Position numbers and translations under genes: made by a program
Assembly (NCBI GenBank): GCA_030683195.1
Contig: JAUXQA010000319.1
Coordinates: 1 to 34,084 of the forward strand
DNA: 34,084 nt
Origin: Rhodoferax sp.
GTDB lineage: Bacteria > Pseudomonadota > Gammaproteobacteria > Burkholderiales > Burkholderiaceae_C
Direction: 5' to 3'
Notes under the pieces: generated by a model
Databases searched by the model: none
What the model was told of the DNA's origin: nothing
What the model saw: the letters and a program-made list of their open reading frames with translations, nothing else
In this document: positions 7,700 to 15,506 of the stretch, one piece after another
Layout of the letters: each line of letters starts with the position of its first letter
Numbering within the stretch: position 1 is the first letter of the stretch

Positions 7700-8758
7700 A
7701 TGCTCAAATTTTGTATTTTTCTAATTACAACGATCCTGAAAGGGGTTGGATTCATCCTCACAGAGATTGCGAGACGAATCGCTGACATCGCTATTCCGCC
7801 TGCGCCTTACATCCAGGGTCTGGGTGGTGCTGATTATTCTGCACGCAAGGCGTACACAGAAAAAGCGATCAACCAGCTCATGGCGAAAGCCACGGTTGGT
7901 TCATATGCCAAAGTCGTGACCCCGGCCGAAACGCCAAAGGTTGACGAACGAGACCCTCTGGTCCTGCGCACGCCTCAAGAGCTAATGCCAGATCAGGGGC
8001 AGCTTGAGGGTCGGTGTAGCCCGCAGGTGTCTTCCAGGGTTCTCACCATCCCTTTAGAAGCGGACGGTGGTCTGCCCATTGGTACGGCGTGGATCTACCT
8101 GTTTGAGCGCGATGCCTCAGGCAAAGCGTTGCACAAGGCTCGCCGCGTTCTCAAGTTCAACAATCGTGCGCTTGCACGAGTCATTTGTGGGCCCGATGAA
8201 ATGCGTTACTTTTTCAAGGATGTCGATTACATTCCAGAAAATGGTACGCGTGAAATCTGCGATGCTTTTGTCGGTGAGATTCGCAAGCTCTTGGACAGGA
8301 AGCAAGCCTTCTCCAAGGCGGCGAAGATGAATGTCGCGGCTGAGAAGCCCAAGCCGATCGAAGCAGCAGCAATGCCGAAGCCAGATCCTGTGGTTGTGCA
8401 AGCGCCCGCGCTGCCTCCCACTTCAGCGCCAGTTCTCCAGAAGGCTATGGAGCCAATGCGCCCTGTGAATCGAACTGTCAAAGGTCAGGTTTATGAAGGG
8501 ATGGTGGTGAGTGCGGGAATGAGCACCAAGAATGGACAGACCGGGTCATATTCGACGTTTTGTCTCACTCTCAATGATGGTGAAAAAGAGGTGCCGCTAA
8601 ACGGCACCGAAATTCATCGCCAGTTCAAAGACATGGGAATCCGAATCGGTGAGCGCGTTAAAGTAGTGTCCATGGGACGTTCTCCAATAGACGTGCCGGG
8701 GCAAGAAAAACAAGGTTGGAAGAACCTCTACCAAATCACGCGATTAGGAGCACATTGA
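7700..8758 (+). CDS. Unknown protein with N-terminal hydrophobic helix and C-terminal OB-like domain
   Basis: 352 residues. Residues ~1-25 (MLKFCIFLITTILKGVGFIL) form a hydrophobic helix, possibly a membrane anchor. A globular part follows to ~200, then a Pro/Ala-rich linker (~215-255). The last ~90 residues (from VKGQVYEGMVVSAG through FCLTLNDGEKEVPLNG to GIRIGERVKVVSMG) resemble the small beta-barrel appended to some plasmid relaxases, primases and KfrB-type proteins; this is pattern recognition, not a confirmed hit. The stop overlaps the ssb start by 1 nt (TGATG), so the two are coupled. Function unknown; nucleic-acid binding is plausible from the C-terminal domain and from being next to SSB. 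Confidence 0.7.
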   Translation: MLKFCIFLITTILKGVGFILTEIARRIADIAIPPAPYIQGLGGADYSARKAYTEKAINQLMAKATVGSYAKVVTPAETPKVDERDPLVLRTPQELMPDQGQLEGRCSPQVSSRVLTIPLEADGGLPIGTAWIYLFERDASGKALHKARRVLKFNNRALARVICGPDEMRYFFKDVDYIPENGTREICDAFVGEIRKLLDRKQAFSKAAKMNVAAEKPKPIEAAAMPKPDPVVVQAPALPPTSAPVLQKAMEPMRPVNRTVKGQVYEGMVVSAGMSTKNGQTGSYSTFCLTLNDGEKEVPLNGTEIHRQFKDMGIRIGERVKVVSMGRSPIDVPGQEKQGWKNLYQITRLGAH

Positions 8759-9336
8759 TGATCAGCGTTACCGCAACCGGCTTCATTGGTGAAAAGCCGC
8801 AACTTCAGGTTGTCAGCGCTTCAAGCCAGAAGGTCGAATTCGACGTTATCTGGGGCCGCCGTGCGTTCAGCGCCGGGCAATGGAAAACGGCGTGGGAGCG
8901 CGCAACCTTCGTTGCTTGGGGTGAGGAAGCCGAACGAATCGCAGGTTCACTTGACAAGGGCAACAATGTCTCTTGCACGGGTTTGCAGGAAACCTCAGAG
9001 TGGACCGACCGCGATGGCAACAAGCGGTCCAAAGTCAAGTTCAAGCTTACTGCCTGGATCAAACACCACAACCCGCGACCACAAGACGCGGCACCTCAAT
9101 CAGGTAGGCCGGCTGCAGTGGACAGCAGCCATGGCCACAGCAAGGCCAATGAAAGGGCAGGGCACAGGGAGCAGTCTGAGGTGAACTATCAGCACACCAG
9201 ACAGCAGCAACCGGTACCGCCCGTGAACCAGGCACCCAGACCGCAACGCGGTTATGAGCCTGACAATTCGGACGAGCCTTTTGCTGGCTTTCCGGATTAT
9301 TCTGGAAACCATTCGAATGACTTCATCCGGATGTAG
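8758..9336 (+). CDS. ssb: Single-stranded DNA-binding protein (plasmid SSB)
   Basis: 192 residues from ATG 8758, with TAGGAG 7 nt upstream and a 1-nt overlap with the previous stop; the ORF-track start 8716 lies inside that gene. The N-terminal ~100 residues form an SSB OB fold (MISVTATGFIG, FVAWGEEAERIAGSLDKGNNV, VKFKLTAWI). A Gln/Pro/Asn-rich linker of ~70 residues follows. The tail contains DNSDEPFAGFPDYSG and ends DFIRM rather than the usual DDIPF tip, so its interaction with host SSB partners may differ. Plasmid SSBs protect single strands during transfer and replication. Last gene of this operon, followed by a 15-bp-stem hairpin. Confidence 0.85.
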   Translation: MISVTATGFIGEKPQLQVVSASSQKVEFDVIWGRRAFSAGQWKTAWERATFVAWGEEAERIAGSLDKGNNVSCTGLQETSEWTDRDGNKRSKVKFKLTAWIKHHNPRPQDAAPQSGRPAAVDSSHGHSKANERAGHREQSEVNYQHTRQQQPVPPVNQAPRPQRGYEPDNSDEPFAGFPDYSGNHSNDFIRM

Positions 9337-9342
9337 TTGACA

Positions 9343-9376
9343 CTTTCATCACCCAGGGCGACCTGGGTGATGAAAG
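9343..9376 (+). terminator. Perfect 15-bp hairpin after ssb
   Basis: CTTTCATCACCCAGG, loop GCGA, CCTGGGTGATGAAAG: a perfect stem 6 nt past the ssb stop. No T-run follows, so it is probably a stability or processing hairpin or a weak terminator. A strong intrinsic terminator lies 135 bp downstream. Confidence 0.55.
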
Positions 9377-9427
9377 AACGTCAATAAAAAATCGATATAC
9401 TGTGTAGGAGTTCTGCGAAAAGCTGCT

Positions 9428-9455
9428 TTGACAAAAGCGTTTTTCGGAGTATTCA
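9428..9455 (+). promoter_or_regulatory. Possible promoter for a short transcript
   Basis: A perfect -35 TTGACA (9428-9433), a 16-bp spacer and a weak -10 TATTCA (9450-9455). A start near 9462 would give a ~95-nt RNA ending at the strong terminator at 9512-9558. The -10 matches the consensus at only half its positions. Confidence 0.3.
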
Positions 9456-9458
9456 GGA

Positions 9459-9512
9459 ATGCCCAACATGGCGTTCAAGAAGCACGTAGCTGTACGTAAC
9501 ACCTCAGCATGA
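9459..9512 (+). other. Possible 17-codon leader ORF or small RNA body
   Basis: ATG 9459 opens a 17-residue frame (MPNMAFKKHVAVRNTSA) whose TGA ends exactly on the first base of the terminator stem. AGGA lies right against the ATG, too close for a good ribosome site. The segment may therefore be an attenuator-type leader peptide, the body of a small RNA, or chance. It lies between ssb and the ribonucleotide reductase gene. Confidence 0.25.
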
Positions 9513-9558
9513 AAGCAAGTTTTGACTAATAAACGTTAGTCAAAACTTGCTTTTTTTT
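9512..9558 (+). terminator. Strong intrinsic terminator (18-bp stem, T8)
   Basis: AAAGCAAGTTTTGACTAA, loop TAAACG, the exact complement, then a run of T. It would stop both the ssb operon and any short transcript from 9428. It lies ~190 bp before the reductase start, so that gene needs a promoter inside 9559-9750 or regulated read-through. Confidence 0.85.
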
Positions 9559-9673
9559 CGTCCTCACGACGACAAAGCCGTAGCTGGCAGACGAGGCAAG
9601 CGCCGAATCCAGCAATTTCACCCGTGGCATTTCACGCCACAACTCAATTCAATACTGAACTACGAGGGGATCG

Positions 9674-9727
9674 ACATCTGTGCATCCCCGCGTGGGAGCC
9701 CAGATGTGGATCAACTTCCCGATCCAC
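9674..9727 (+). promoter_or_regulatory. Possible alternative leader stems before nrdJ
   Basis: ACATCTG (9674-9680) can pair with CAGATGT (9701-9707), and GTGGATC (9706-9712) with GATCCAC (9721-9727). The two stems share bases 9706-9707, so complete versions exclude each other. The second stem lies 23 nt before the start codon. I see no cobalamin riboswitch consensus. Otherwise 9559-9750 shows no gene and no clear promoter. Confidence 0.25.
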
Positions 9728-9750
9728 TTTTAAACTGGAGAACCCAAAAA

Positions 9751-11760
9751 ATGAAAACAGAAAACAAGGGCGATTTGTCGCCGGAACCGCAAGAGTTTTG
9801 CAAGTCTGTCTTGCTGGAGAAGTACGCCCTGAAAGGCGAAACTTCAGCATTGGAAATTCATATGCGCGTGGCCAAAGGCCTCGCCAACGATGCCGCACAG
9901 GAAGCCCGCTTTCTCGATGCCTTACAAGCTGGCTTTGTCCCAGGCGGGCGGATCAATCGTGCCATTGGCTCGAATACTCTCACCACGGCGATCAGCTGTT
10001 TTGTTACGTGCGTGGGTGATTGCATATCGGGCGTGGATGCCTACGGCAACCCCGGTATCATGGATGCGTTGACTCAAAGTTCGATGACATTGCGTCTCGG
10101 TGGGGCTATTGACTATGACTTCTCTTTGCTTCGGCCATGTGGCTCGGTTGTCAAAGGCACAGACAGCCGCGCCAGTGGCCCGGTGAGTTACATGCGGGTA
10201 TTTGATCGCATGTGTGAGACGGTCGAATCAGCTGGAGCCCGCCGGGGTCAAATGGGCATTCTTCGTGTGGATCATCCCGATGTTGAGGCGTTCATTGATG
10301 CCAAGAAGGCGCCTGAGTTCAAGGGCCTACCTGAGCCCGAAGCGAAGGCTTTGCAGAAGATGCTGTCGGACAATCCTGCGTTCGGCTGGATGATGCGCAA
10401 ATCGTTTGCCACGCTGAGCAACTTCAACATCTCGGTGGCAATTACAGACGAGTTCATGCGTGCCGTGGAAGCGGATGGTGACTACGATCTGGTTCATGAA
10501 GCAAACCCCGGAACCGACTTGGCCGTCAAGAGGCTTGGCGCTGATGGTGTGGTGCGTTTCGTCTACAAGACAATCAAGGCGCGGCATGTCTGGGACAAGA
10601 TCATGACCAACACTTATAACGGTGCTGAGCCAGGTGTGATCTTTATTGACCGAGTCAATCATGACAACAACCTCCGCTATTGTGAAAAGATCGCAGCAAG
10701 CAATCCGTGTGGTGAGCAATTTCTGCCGCCCTTCGGTGCATGTGACCTGGGCAGCATCGGGCTGCACTGGCTGGTACGCAACCCCTTCAGCGCACAGTGC
10801 AATTTCGACTGGCGCGGTTTGCGGGAGCTGGTGACCACTGGCGTGGAGATCCTGGACCGCGTCCTGGATGTTACGCGTTGGCCGTTGCCTGAGCAACAAG
10901 TCGAGTCGGTAAACAAGCGACGCATTGGATTGGGCTTCTTTGCCCTGGGCGATGCCATGGCGATGCTCAACATCCGCTATGACAGTCCAGCAGGCGTGGA
11001 ATTTGCCGCGAACGTGGCCAAAGAGATGCGGGATAGCGCTTACGCTGCCTCTGTGGAGTTGGCTATCAAGCATGGGCCATTTCCGTACTTTGACGCGGAA
11101 CAGTATCTTGCAGAGGGTACCTTTGCCTCGCGCTTGCCAAGTAAGCTTCAGGATAGCATTCGCAAGAATGGGATTCGGAATTCGCATTTGCTGAGCGTGG
11201 CGCCAACCGGAACCATCGCACTTGCGCTCGGTAACGCAAGCTCGGGAATTGAGCCTATTTTCAGCCTGCGTCAGAAGCGCACGAAGGTGATGATGGATGG
11301 CACGCGAGAAGAGTTCTATCTGGAGAATGGTGCCTACAGGCACTTCCGGTTTGTCAAAGGAGATGACGCCCCGCCAACAATGTTCGTCACCGCGCTTGAA
11401 ATGAGTGTGGACGATCATCTCAACGTACTGCAGGCAGTGGCCCCTTACATTGACAGTGCCATCAGCAAGACGGTGAATGTGCCGGCTGAGTGCACTTTTG
11501 AGGATTTCTCCCAAGTCTACATTCGTGCATGGAGGGCAAATCTGAAGGGGATCACGACCTACCGGCCCAATTCCGTTGTCGGCGTGGTTCTGCAAGACGC
11601 TGACGAGGTGGTCAAGGCGTTGGAGTTGCCTTCAGGCGACCCGGATCGCCGCATCGAAATCAAGGAAGTGCATGCGATTACGAGCGGATTGAATGTGCAA
11701 ATTGTCACGCGATCGGTGAGTGCGGCTAGTGCGTTGACCGCAACTGAATCGAGTTGTTGA
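9751..11760 (+). CDS. nrdJ: Class II (adenosylcobalamin-dependent) ribonucleotide reductase
   Basis: 669 residues from ATG 9751, with CTGGAG upstream; the ORF-track start 9547 would begin inside the terminator. It reduces ribonucleotides to deoxyribonucleotides using a B12-generated thiyl radical. Visible signatures: FVPGGRINRAIGS near the N terminus, a Cys in the AISCFVTCVGD segment, the catalytic NPCGEQ loop (about 318-323: Asn, radical Cys, Glu), GACDLGSIGLHWL carrying the second redox Cys, and the APTGTIAL loop. No NrdB-type subunit is nearby, which fits class II. The C terminus ends with a single Cys (ESSC) and lacks the usual CxxC or Cys-rich tail that regenerates the active site, so re-reduction may differ. 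It is a single-gene unit with terminators on both sides and would supply dNTPs for plasmid replication. Confidence 0.9.
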   Translation: MKTENKGDLSPEPQEFCKSVLLEKYALKGETSALEIHMRVAKGLANDAAQEARFLDALQAGFVPGGRINRAIGSNTLTTAISCFVTCVGDCISGVDAYGNPGIMDALTQSSMTLRLGGAIDYDFSLLRPCGSVVKGTDSRASGPVSYMRVFDRMCETVESAGARRGQMGILRVDHPDVEAFIDAKKAPEFKGLPEPEAKALQKMLSDNPAFGWMMRKSFATLSNFNISVAITDEFMRAVEADGDYDLVHEANPGTDLAVKRLGADGVVRFVYKTIKARHVWDKIMTNTYNGAEPGVIFIDRVNHDNNLRYCEKIAASNPCGEQFLPPFGACDLGSIGLHWLVRNPFSAQCNFDWRGLRELVTTGVEILDRVLDVTRWPLPEQQVESVNKRRIGLGFFALGDAMAMLNIRYDSPAGVEFAANVAKEMRDSAYAASVELAIKHGPFPYFDAEQYLAEGTFASRLPSKLQDSIRKNGIRNSHLLSVAPTGTIALALGNASSGIEPIFSLRQKRTKVMMDGTREEFYLENGAYRHFRFVKGDDAPPTMFVTALEMSVDDHLNVLQAVAPYIDSAISKTVNVPAECTFEDFSQVYIRAWRANLKGITTYRPNSVVGVVLQDADEVVKALELPSGDPDRRIEIKEVHAITSGLNVQIVTRSVSAASALTATESSC

Positions 11761-11801
11761 ACAGTCGACTAAACGGCCTTTCACCATCCGGTTAATTTTT
11801 G

Positions 11802-11834
11802 AAACCCCTGCCCGATGATGCAGGGGTTTTTTTT
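11802..11834 (+). terminator. Intrinsic terminator after nrdJ
   Basis: AAACCCCTGC, an 8-nt loop, GCAGGGGTTT and a T8 run, 41 bp past the stop. A textbook rho-independent terminator that closes the reductase unit. Confidence 0.9.
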
Positions 11835-11891
11835 GCCCATATGACCCTCGCACTCCACCAGTTTTCGCTGCCAAATTGATGGGCGTGAAGC

Positions 11892-11925
11892 TATAATCCA
11901 AAAATATTTATGTGGTCTGACCACA
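11892..11925 (+). promoter_or_regulatory. -10 element with palindromic operator
   Basis: A consensus -10 TATAAT (11892-11897) followed by the 15-bp palindrome TGTGGTCTGACCACA (11911-11925), which would overlap the early transcribed region, a classic repressor position. The -35 at 17-bp spacing is poor (TGCCAA), so an activator may be needed. The unit read would be leader 2, the DUF3150 gene and the VWA gene. Confidence 0.45.
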
Positions 11926-11982
11926 GATAGGGTAGCTGGATCAACCTGATCGAAAGATCGTACCCAGCATAAATTTAGTCAA

Positions 11983-12045
11983 TCAACCCTCGGGGCAAGT
12001 TCCCCGGTGGGGCTTGCTCCTTTTTTTATTGGAGCGAGCCTCATG
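11983..12045 (+). promoter_or_regulatory. Structured leader RNA, copy 2 (TCAACC motif)
   Basis: TCAACC, then GCAAG, an unpaired TT, CCCC-GGT-GGGG, CTTGC, then TCC and a T7 run: both an attenuator-like hairpin and the same bulged fold as copy 1. Next, GCTCC can pair with GGAGC, which holds the Shine-Dalgarno of the DUF3150 gene. The outer stem covaries with copy 1. Confidence 0.55.
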
Positions 12046-13143
12046 ACAGGCGATATCGTTAGCAAAGATGCCACAGACCTTGTGTGCATCCAACTGGAAG
12101 TCCACATCTGGAGTGGACGCCGACATCTGGACAAATCTGACCTGGTGCATGCCAACCCCGAATTCGGGAAGCTGCCTGAGAAAGATCTGGCCAACCTCGG
12201 TTCGGTGAAGATTTGCGATCCGGAAGAAATCAAAACCTTCCAGAAAATCAAGAATCAGGCCGAACTGGTCCTCAAGCGTGCTGGTCTGCCAATCCTCGGC
12301 GCGACCGGTATCCCTGCAAGCAAATACCCTGAAGTCTTTCTGAAGCTCCAGGAGCTGCAGGATGAATACACAGCGAAGTCAGCTGCATTCGTAGCGGCAT
12401 TCGACCGCAACATCCGCGAATGGAAGTTGAAGCACTTGTTTCAACATCCAGAATGGGAGCAACTCTTTCGGGATTTGCCAACAGCGGATCATGTGGGCGG
12501 GCGTCTGTCGTTTCAGTTCCATCCTTACCGCATCTCTGCCCCGGCCGCTGAATCTCATCCTGATCTGAACGATCGGTTTGAAAAGCAAATGGGTGGACTC
12601 AAAGGCGAGTTGCTGCAAGAAGTGGCGACTGAAGCCGGGACGTTCATTAATTCATTGAGCAAAAAAACCGACGGCGGCATTTGCACCAAACGTGATTTTG
12701 TGACTCCCAAAACCCTTGGGCCATTGCGGCGCGCGGCGGAGAAGCTTGACGCGTTTGCATTCATCGACCCAACGATCGGACCACTAGCTACGTTGCTTCG
12801 CGACATGCTGGATGACTTGCCGGATCTAGGCCGTGTCGATGGTCAAAAATTGTTGATGCTCGGCGGCATTGCCCGCTTACTCAATGACCCAGTCGGAATT
12901 TCTGAACTGGCTGCCATTGCCCACAACGGCGGCACTGCTCAGGATGCAGTGTCTTCAAATGTCGGCATCCGGTTGTCCCAATGGGTTCCGGTAATCGACG
13001 AGGTGAAAACCATGCGGCAATCTGAGTCATCAAACGCGTTTCAAATTCAAAGTCATGTGACAGACGCCGATGAGCCGGCTGTCCAGACGATGGATCTGAC
13101 GGTGCGGTCGGATGAAGACGCATTCCTATCCAACCTTCTCTAA
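12043..13143 (+). CDS. DUF3150-like protein
   Basis: 366 residues from ATG 12043, with GGAGCGAG upstream; the ORF-track start 12007 lies in the leader hairpin. Soluble and helical with no membrane segment. The N-terminal ICIQLEVHIWSGRRHL-type segment, a middle WKLKHLFQHPEW region and the overall size fit the DUF3150 proteins found beside CobS-like ATPases and CobT-like VWA proteins on conjugative plasmids; the family call is from memory. The gene ends 10 nt before the VWA gene, so the two form an operon. A remodelling complex of ATPase, DUF3150 and VWA is the inferred role, substrate unknown. Expression is probably controlled by the palindrome at 11911 and leader 2. Confidence 0.6.
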   Translation: MTGDIVSKDATDLVCIQLEVHIWSGRRHLDKSDLVHANPEFGKLPEKDLANLGSVKICDPEEIKTFQKIKNQAELVLKRAGLPILGATGIPASKYPEVFLKLQELQDEYTAKSAAFVAAFDRNIREWKLKHLFQHPEWEQLFRDLPTADHVGGRLSFQFHPYRISAPAAESHPDLNDRFEKQMGGLKGELLQEVATEAGTFINSLSKKTDGGICTKRDFVTPKTLGPLRRAAEKLDAFAFIDPTIGPLATLLRDMLDDLPDLGRVDGQKLLMLGGIARLLNDPVGISELAAIAHNGGTAQDAVSSNVGIRLSQWVPVIDEVKTMRQSESSNAFQIQSHVTDADEPAVQTMDLTVRSDEDAFLSNLL

Positions 13144-13153
13144 AGGCGAGACA

Positions 13154-15337
13154 ATGAAGACGATTCAACAAATCGTCATGATGACAGAGGGCTTCGTTGC
13201 CCTCTGTCTGGGGTCGTCCGACCGCATCGTTTGGGTAAACCAGACTGACGCGGCGGCCTTCTCCGATGGCGAAAAACTCTACCTCCCAAGTCCGCAAGGC
13301 CTTGACGGAGAAATTGAACTTCTCCTCGGCATTGCCTTGCGGGAAGTTGCCAAAATCTTACATGGCAACGCGGATGTATTTGCATCAATCGCTCCATCGA
13401 TTTCTGGCTACACGGCATCAATTGAAGATGCTCGAATCAAACAGGAAATAAGCGAGACGTACAAGGGCGCCGCAAGCGTTTTTGATGCTGCTACCTCTGT
13501 GATTCGACGCATTGCCGTCGAAAGTCTCAGTGACGACCCGGTGAACCCGAACATGGCAGTGCAAATGGCCATTTGGGCAGGGGCCAATGATGCCTACCTT
13601 GGAACATTGAACAGTGCCAAAGCTCTGTTCGACCTGAGTGCAATAGCAGCCGGCTGCGTTGATCCAGTGAAGCTTGAGTTGGTCAATGCGATGACGCAAG
13701 CCGCTCCGTGGCTCAAGTCAACTCATGCCAGTGCTTTATGTGCCCAGCGGATCCATGCAATCCTTGTTGAGCCTGAGCCCGAGCCCGAGCCCGAGCCCGA
13801 GCCTGGTGAAGTTCAGCCTGAGCAGCCCCAACAGGGACAGAGTCAGCCTGAGCCGGAGCCTCAGCCAATGCCGCAAGGCGAAGGTCAAAGTGGAGATGAA
13901 GAAGACCCGCTGCCAAAGTCCGAACCAGAAGGTGAAGACGACGGTGAACAGCAGGAACAGAAGCCAGAGTCCGACTCATGTGGTCAAGATGATCCCCAGA
14001 ATGCTGATCCAAGCCAAGGGCAAGGTGAGCAGATTGCACAGGATGGCGCTCAATCTGAGGCCGGCGTTGACGTTGAGCAGCAAGGGTCCCAACCTGACGC
14101 GCGCCAACCAACCGACACGCAGCCCCAAGATGGCACATCGGAACCGGCAGAAGCGGGGCATGAAAAGGACCACGAGGCAGAAGAGTCGGGTCCTGGCGAT
14201 CAGCAGCCTGATTCGGACAACGATGTGGACGGTAGCGACCCAGTTGAGTCAGACCAGTCGGGTAGCCCCTCCAATGAGAAGGCTGCCAAAGACACCGGGG
14301 TGACTGAGTTCAGTTCGGACCCAATGAGCAACGCCTTGGCGATGCTCAAAGGGCACAAAGGTGCTGCACCAGCTTGTCAGCCGGGCCAAGCGGAAACGAT
14401 AGGGGAACACGCGCAGGTTGACAACAGCGTGCTTGCAGCTATTGCCCACGCGATGCAGCAGGCCGATGCAATGGAAATCATTTGTGATCTTGCACTCGCG
14501 CTTCCGATCGATGATTCGCAAGAGTCTCCCGAGGAAATGGAGGAAATGGAGGACGCAGTGCTGCTGGCTCTGTGTGCTGACCAGCTGGGCGGCGATGCAC
14601 CGGCATCGTCAGTCATGGATGCGGTGAACAACCTTGGATCTATGCCAGCACGACTCGTAAGCGTTTTGCTGCGTGAGTTTCAGGACAAGCGGCCCAAGAT
14701 GCAGCTTCGAAGCCAAAGTGGTCGCGATTTGTCCGTAAGACATTTGTGGCGCCTCAAAGCATTGGGTGATACCAAGGTATTTCGAAAGAAGACTCCTTCA
14801 TCCGGTATCGACGCTGCGGTGACGCTCCTGCTTGATCGATCTGGCTCGATGCACGGTGATATCGAGCTGGCTGCCAGCGCGACACACGCGTTTGCCCAAG
14901 CATTGCAGCGCATCAGTGGCGTAAGAACGGCCATAAGCCTGTTCCCGGGCGACAGTACGGCCACCATGGAACTGTTGCAGTTTAGACAAAGCGCTGTTCA
15001 TGCTGCGAGCAAGCTGCGTGCTGTGACAGCGCAAGGCGGCACACCAACCGATGAAGCAATCATGGTGATTCTTCCATCGCTGCTAAAGACCACAGTGGAA
15101 AAGCGATTCATTGTGTTGATCACGGATGGGGATCCGGACAACGTTGAGGCAACTCGAAAATCGGTTGCCCATGCGAATTCGGTGGGCGTGGATGTGATCG
15201 GCATCGGCATCGGCAAGCAGACACATATTCACGGGTTTCTTTCGCGCAGCGTGAGTATTGCTGACGTTGACGAATTGCCGATAGCGCTTGAAGCGCTTTT
15301 TAAAGACGAATTGAGCACCAATCTTTTGGTAGCCTGA
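13154..15337 (+). CDS. CobT-like von Willebrand factor A protein
   Basis: 727 residues from ATG 13154, with AAGGCGAG upstream. Residues ~1-200 are a globular N-terminal part. About 205-390 is a very acidic Pro/Gln/Glu-rich disordered linker that begins with a PEPEPEP run encoded by GAGCCC repeats. The C-terminal ~190 residues are a VWA domain with the metal site LLLDRSGSM (about 561), the Thr in GGTPTDEA and the Asp in LITDGDPDN. The long acidic linker plus VWA layout is that of CobT, the partner of CobS in cobalt chelatase, but such pairs also serve other systems. Partner candidates here are the ATPase at 6051 and the adjacent DUF3150 protein. No chelatase large subunit is present. Confidence 0.8.
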   Translation: MKTIQQIVMMTEGFVALCLGSSDRIVWVNQTDAAAFSDGEKLYLPSPQGLDGEIELLLGIALREVAKILHGNADVFASIAPSISGYTASIEDARIKQEISETYKGAASVFDAATSVIRRIAVESLSDDPVNPNMAVQMAIWAGANDAYLGTLNSAKALFDLSAIAAGCVDPVKLELVNAMTQAAPWLKSTHASALCAQRIHAILVEPEPEPEPEPEPGEVQPEQPQQGQSQPEPEPQPMPQGEGQSGDEEDPLPKSEPEGEDDGEQQEQKPESDSCGQDDPQNADPSQGQGEQIAQDGAQSEAGVDVEQQGSQPDARQPTDTQPQDGTSEPAEAGHEKDHEAEESGPGDQQPDSDNDVDGSDPVESDQSGSPSNEKAAKDTGVTEFSSDPMSNALAMLKGHKGAAPACQPGQAETIGEHAQVDNSVLAAIAHAMQQADAMEIICDLALALPIDDSQESPEEMEEMEDAVLLALCADQLGGDAPASSVMDAVNNLGSMPARLVSVLLREFQDKRPKMQLRSQSGRDLSVRHLWRLKALGDTKVFRKKTPSSGIDAAVTLLLDRSGSMHGDIELAASATHAFAQALQRISGVRTAISLFPGDSTATMELLQFRQSAVHAASKLRAVTAQGGTPTDEAIMVILPSLLKTTVEKRFIVLITDGDPDNVEATRKSVAHANSVGVDVIGIGIGKQTHIHGFLSRSVSIADVDELPIALEALFKDELSTNLLVA

Positions 15338-15349
15338 TTCGAAATCTAA

Positions 15350-15406
15350 CTGTCCCTCTCACGAGGGCAGTTTTTAAAGTTGTCCCCTCGGCGGCTTTAA
15401 AAACTG
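15350..15406 (+). promoter_or_regulatory. Two adjoining hairpins, possible switch
   Basis: CCCTC-TCAC-GAGGG (15354-15367) is directly followed by CAGTTTTTAAAG, a 15-nt loop and CTTTAAAAACTG (15368-15406), a perfect 12-bp stem. The CAG at 15368-15370 could instead extend the first stem by pairing with CTG 15350-15352, so the two compete slightly. No T-run follows. It starts 13 bp after the VWA stop, so it may be a terminator-like or processing structure between this operon and the primase gene. Confidence 0.4.
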
Positions 15407-15506
15407 GCACCAAAAAACGAAAGATAACCATGGGAATCAGGCACAATCGAATAGTCTACGATGATTCACTTCGTCGAAACAGAGCTGACTTTTCAGCAAC
15501 TTGTAA

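Noticed and set aside
9559-9750. Cobalamin riboswitch or NrdR boxes before nrdJ
   Set aside because: I could not find the B12-box consensus or a convincing pair of NrdR boxes; only local stems are present.
10327-11595. Leftward 422-aa ORF inside nrdJ
   Set aside because: It lies wholly antisense to a well-supported reductase with all catalytic motifs; long antisense frames are common in GC-rich coding DNA.
6051-15337. Cobalt chelatase for cobalamin synthesis feeding the class II reductase
   Set aside because: Only CobS-like and CobT-like parts are present, with no CobN or other cob gene; generic AAA+/VWA pairs look the same, so a B12 link would be speculation.
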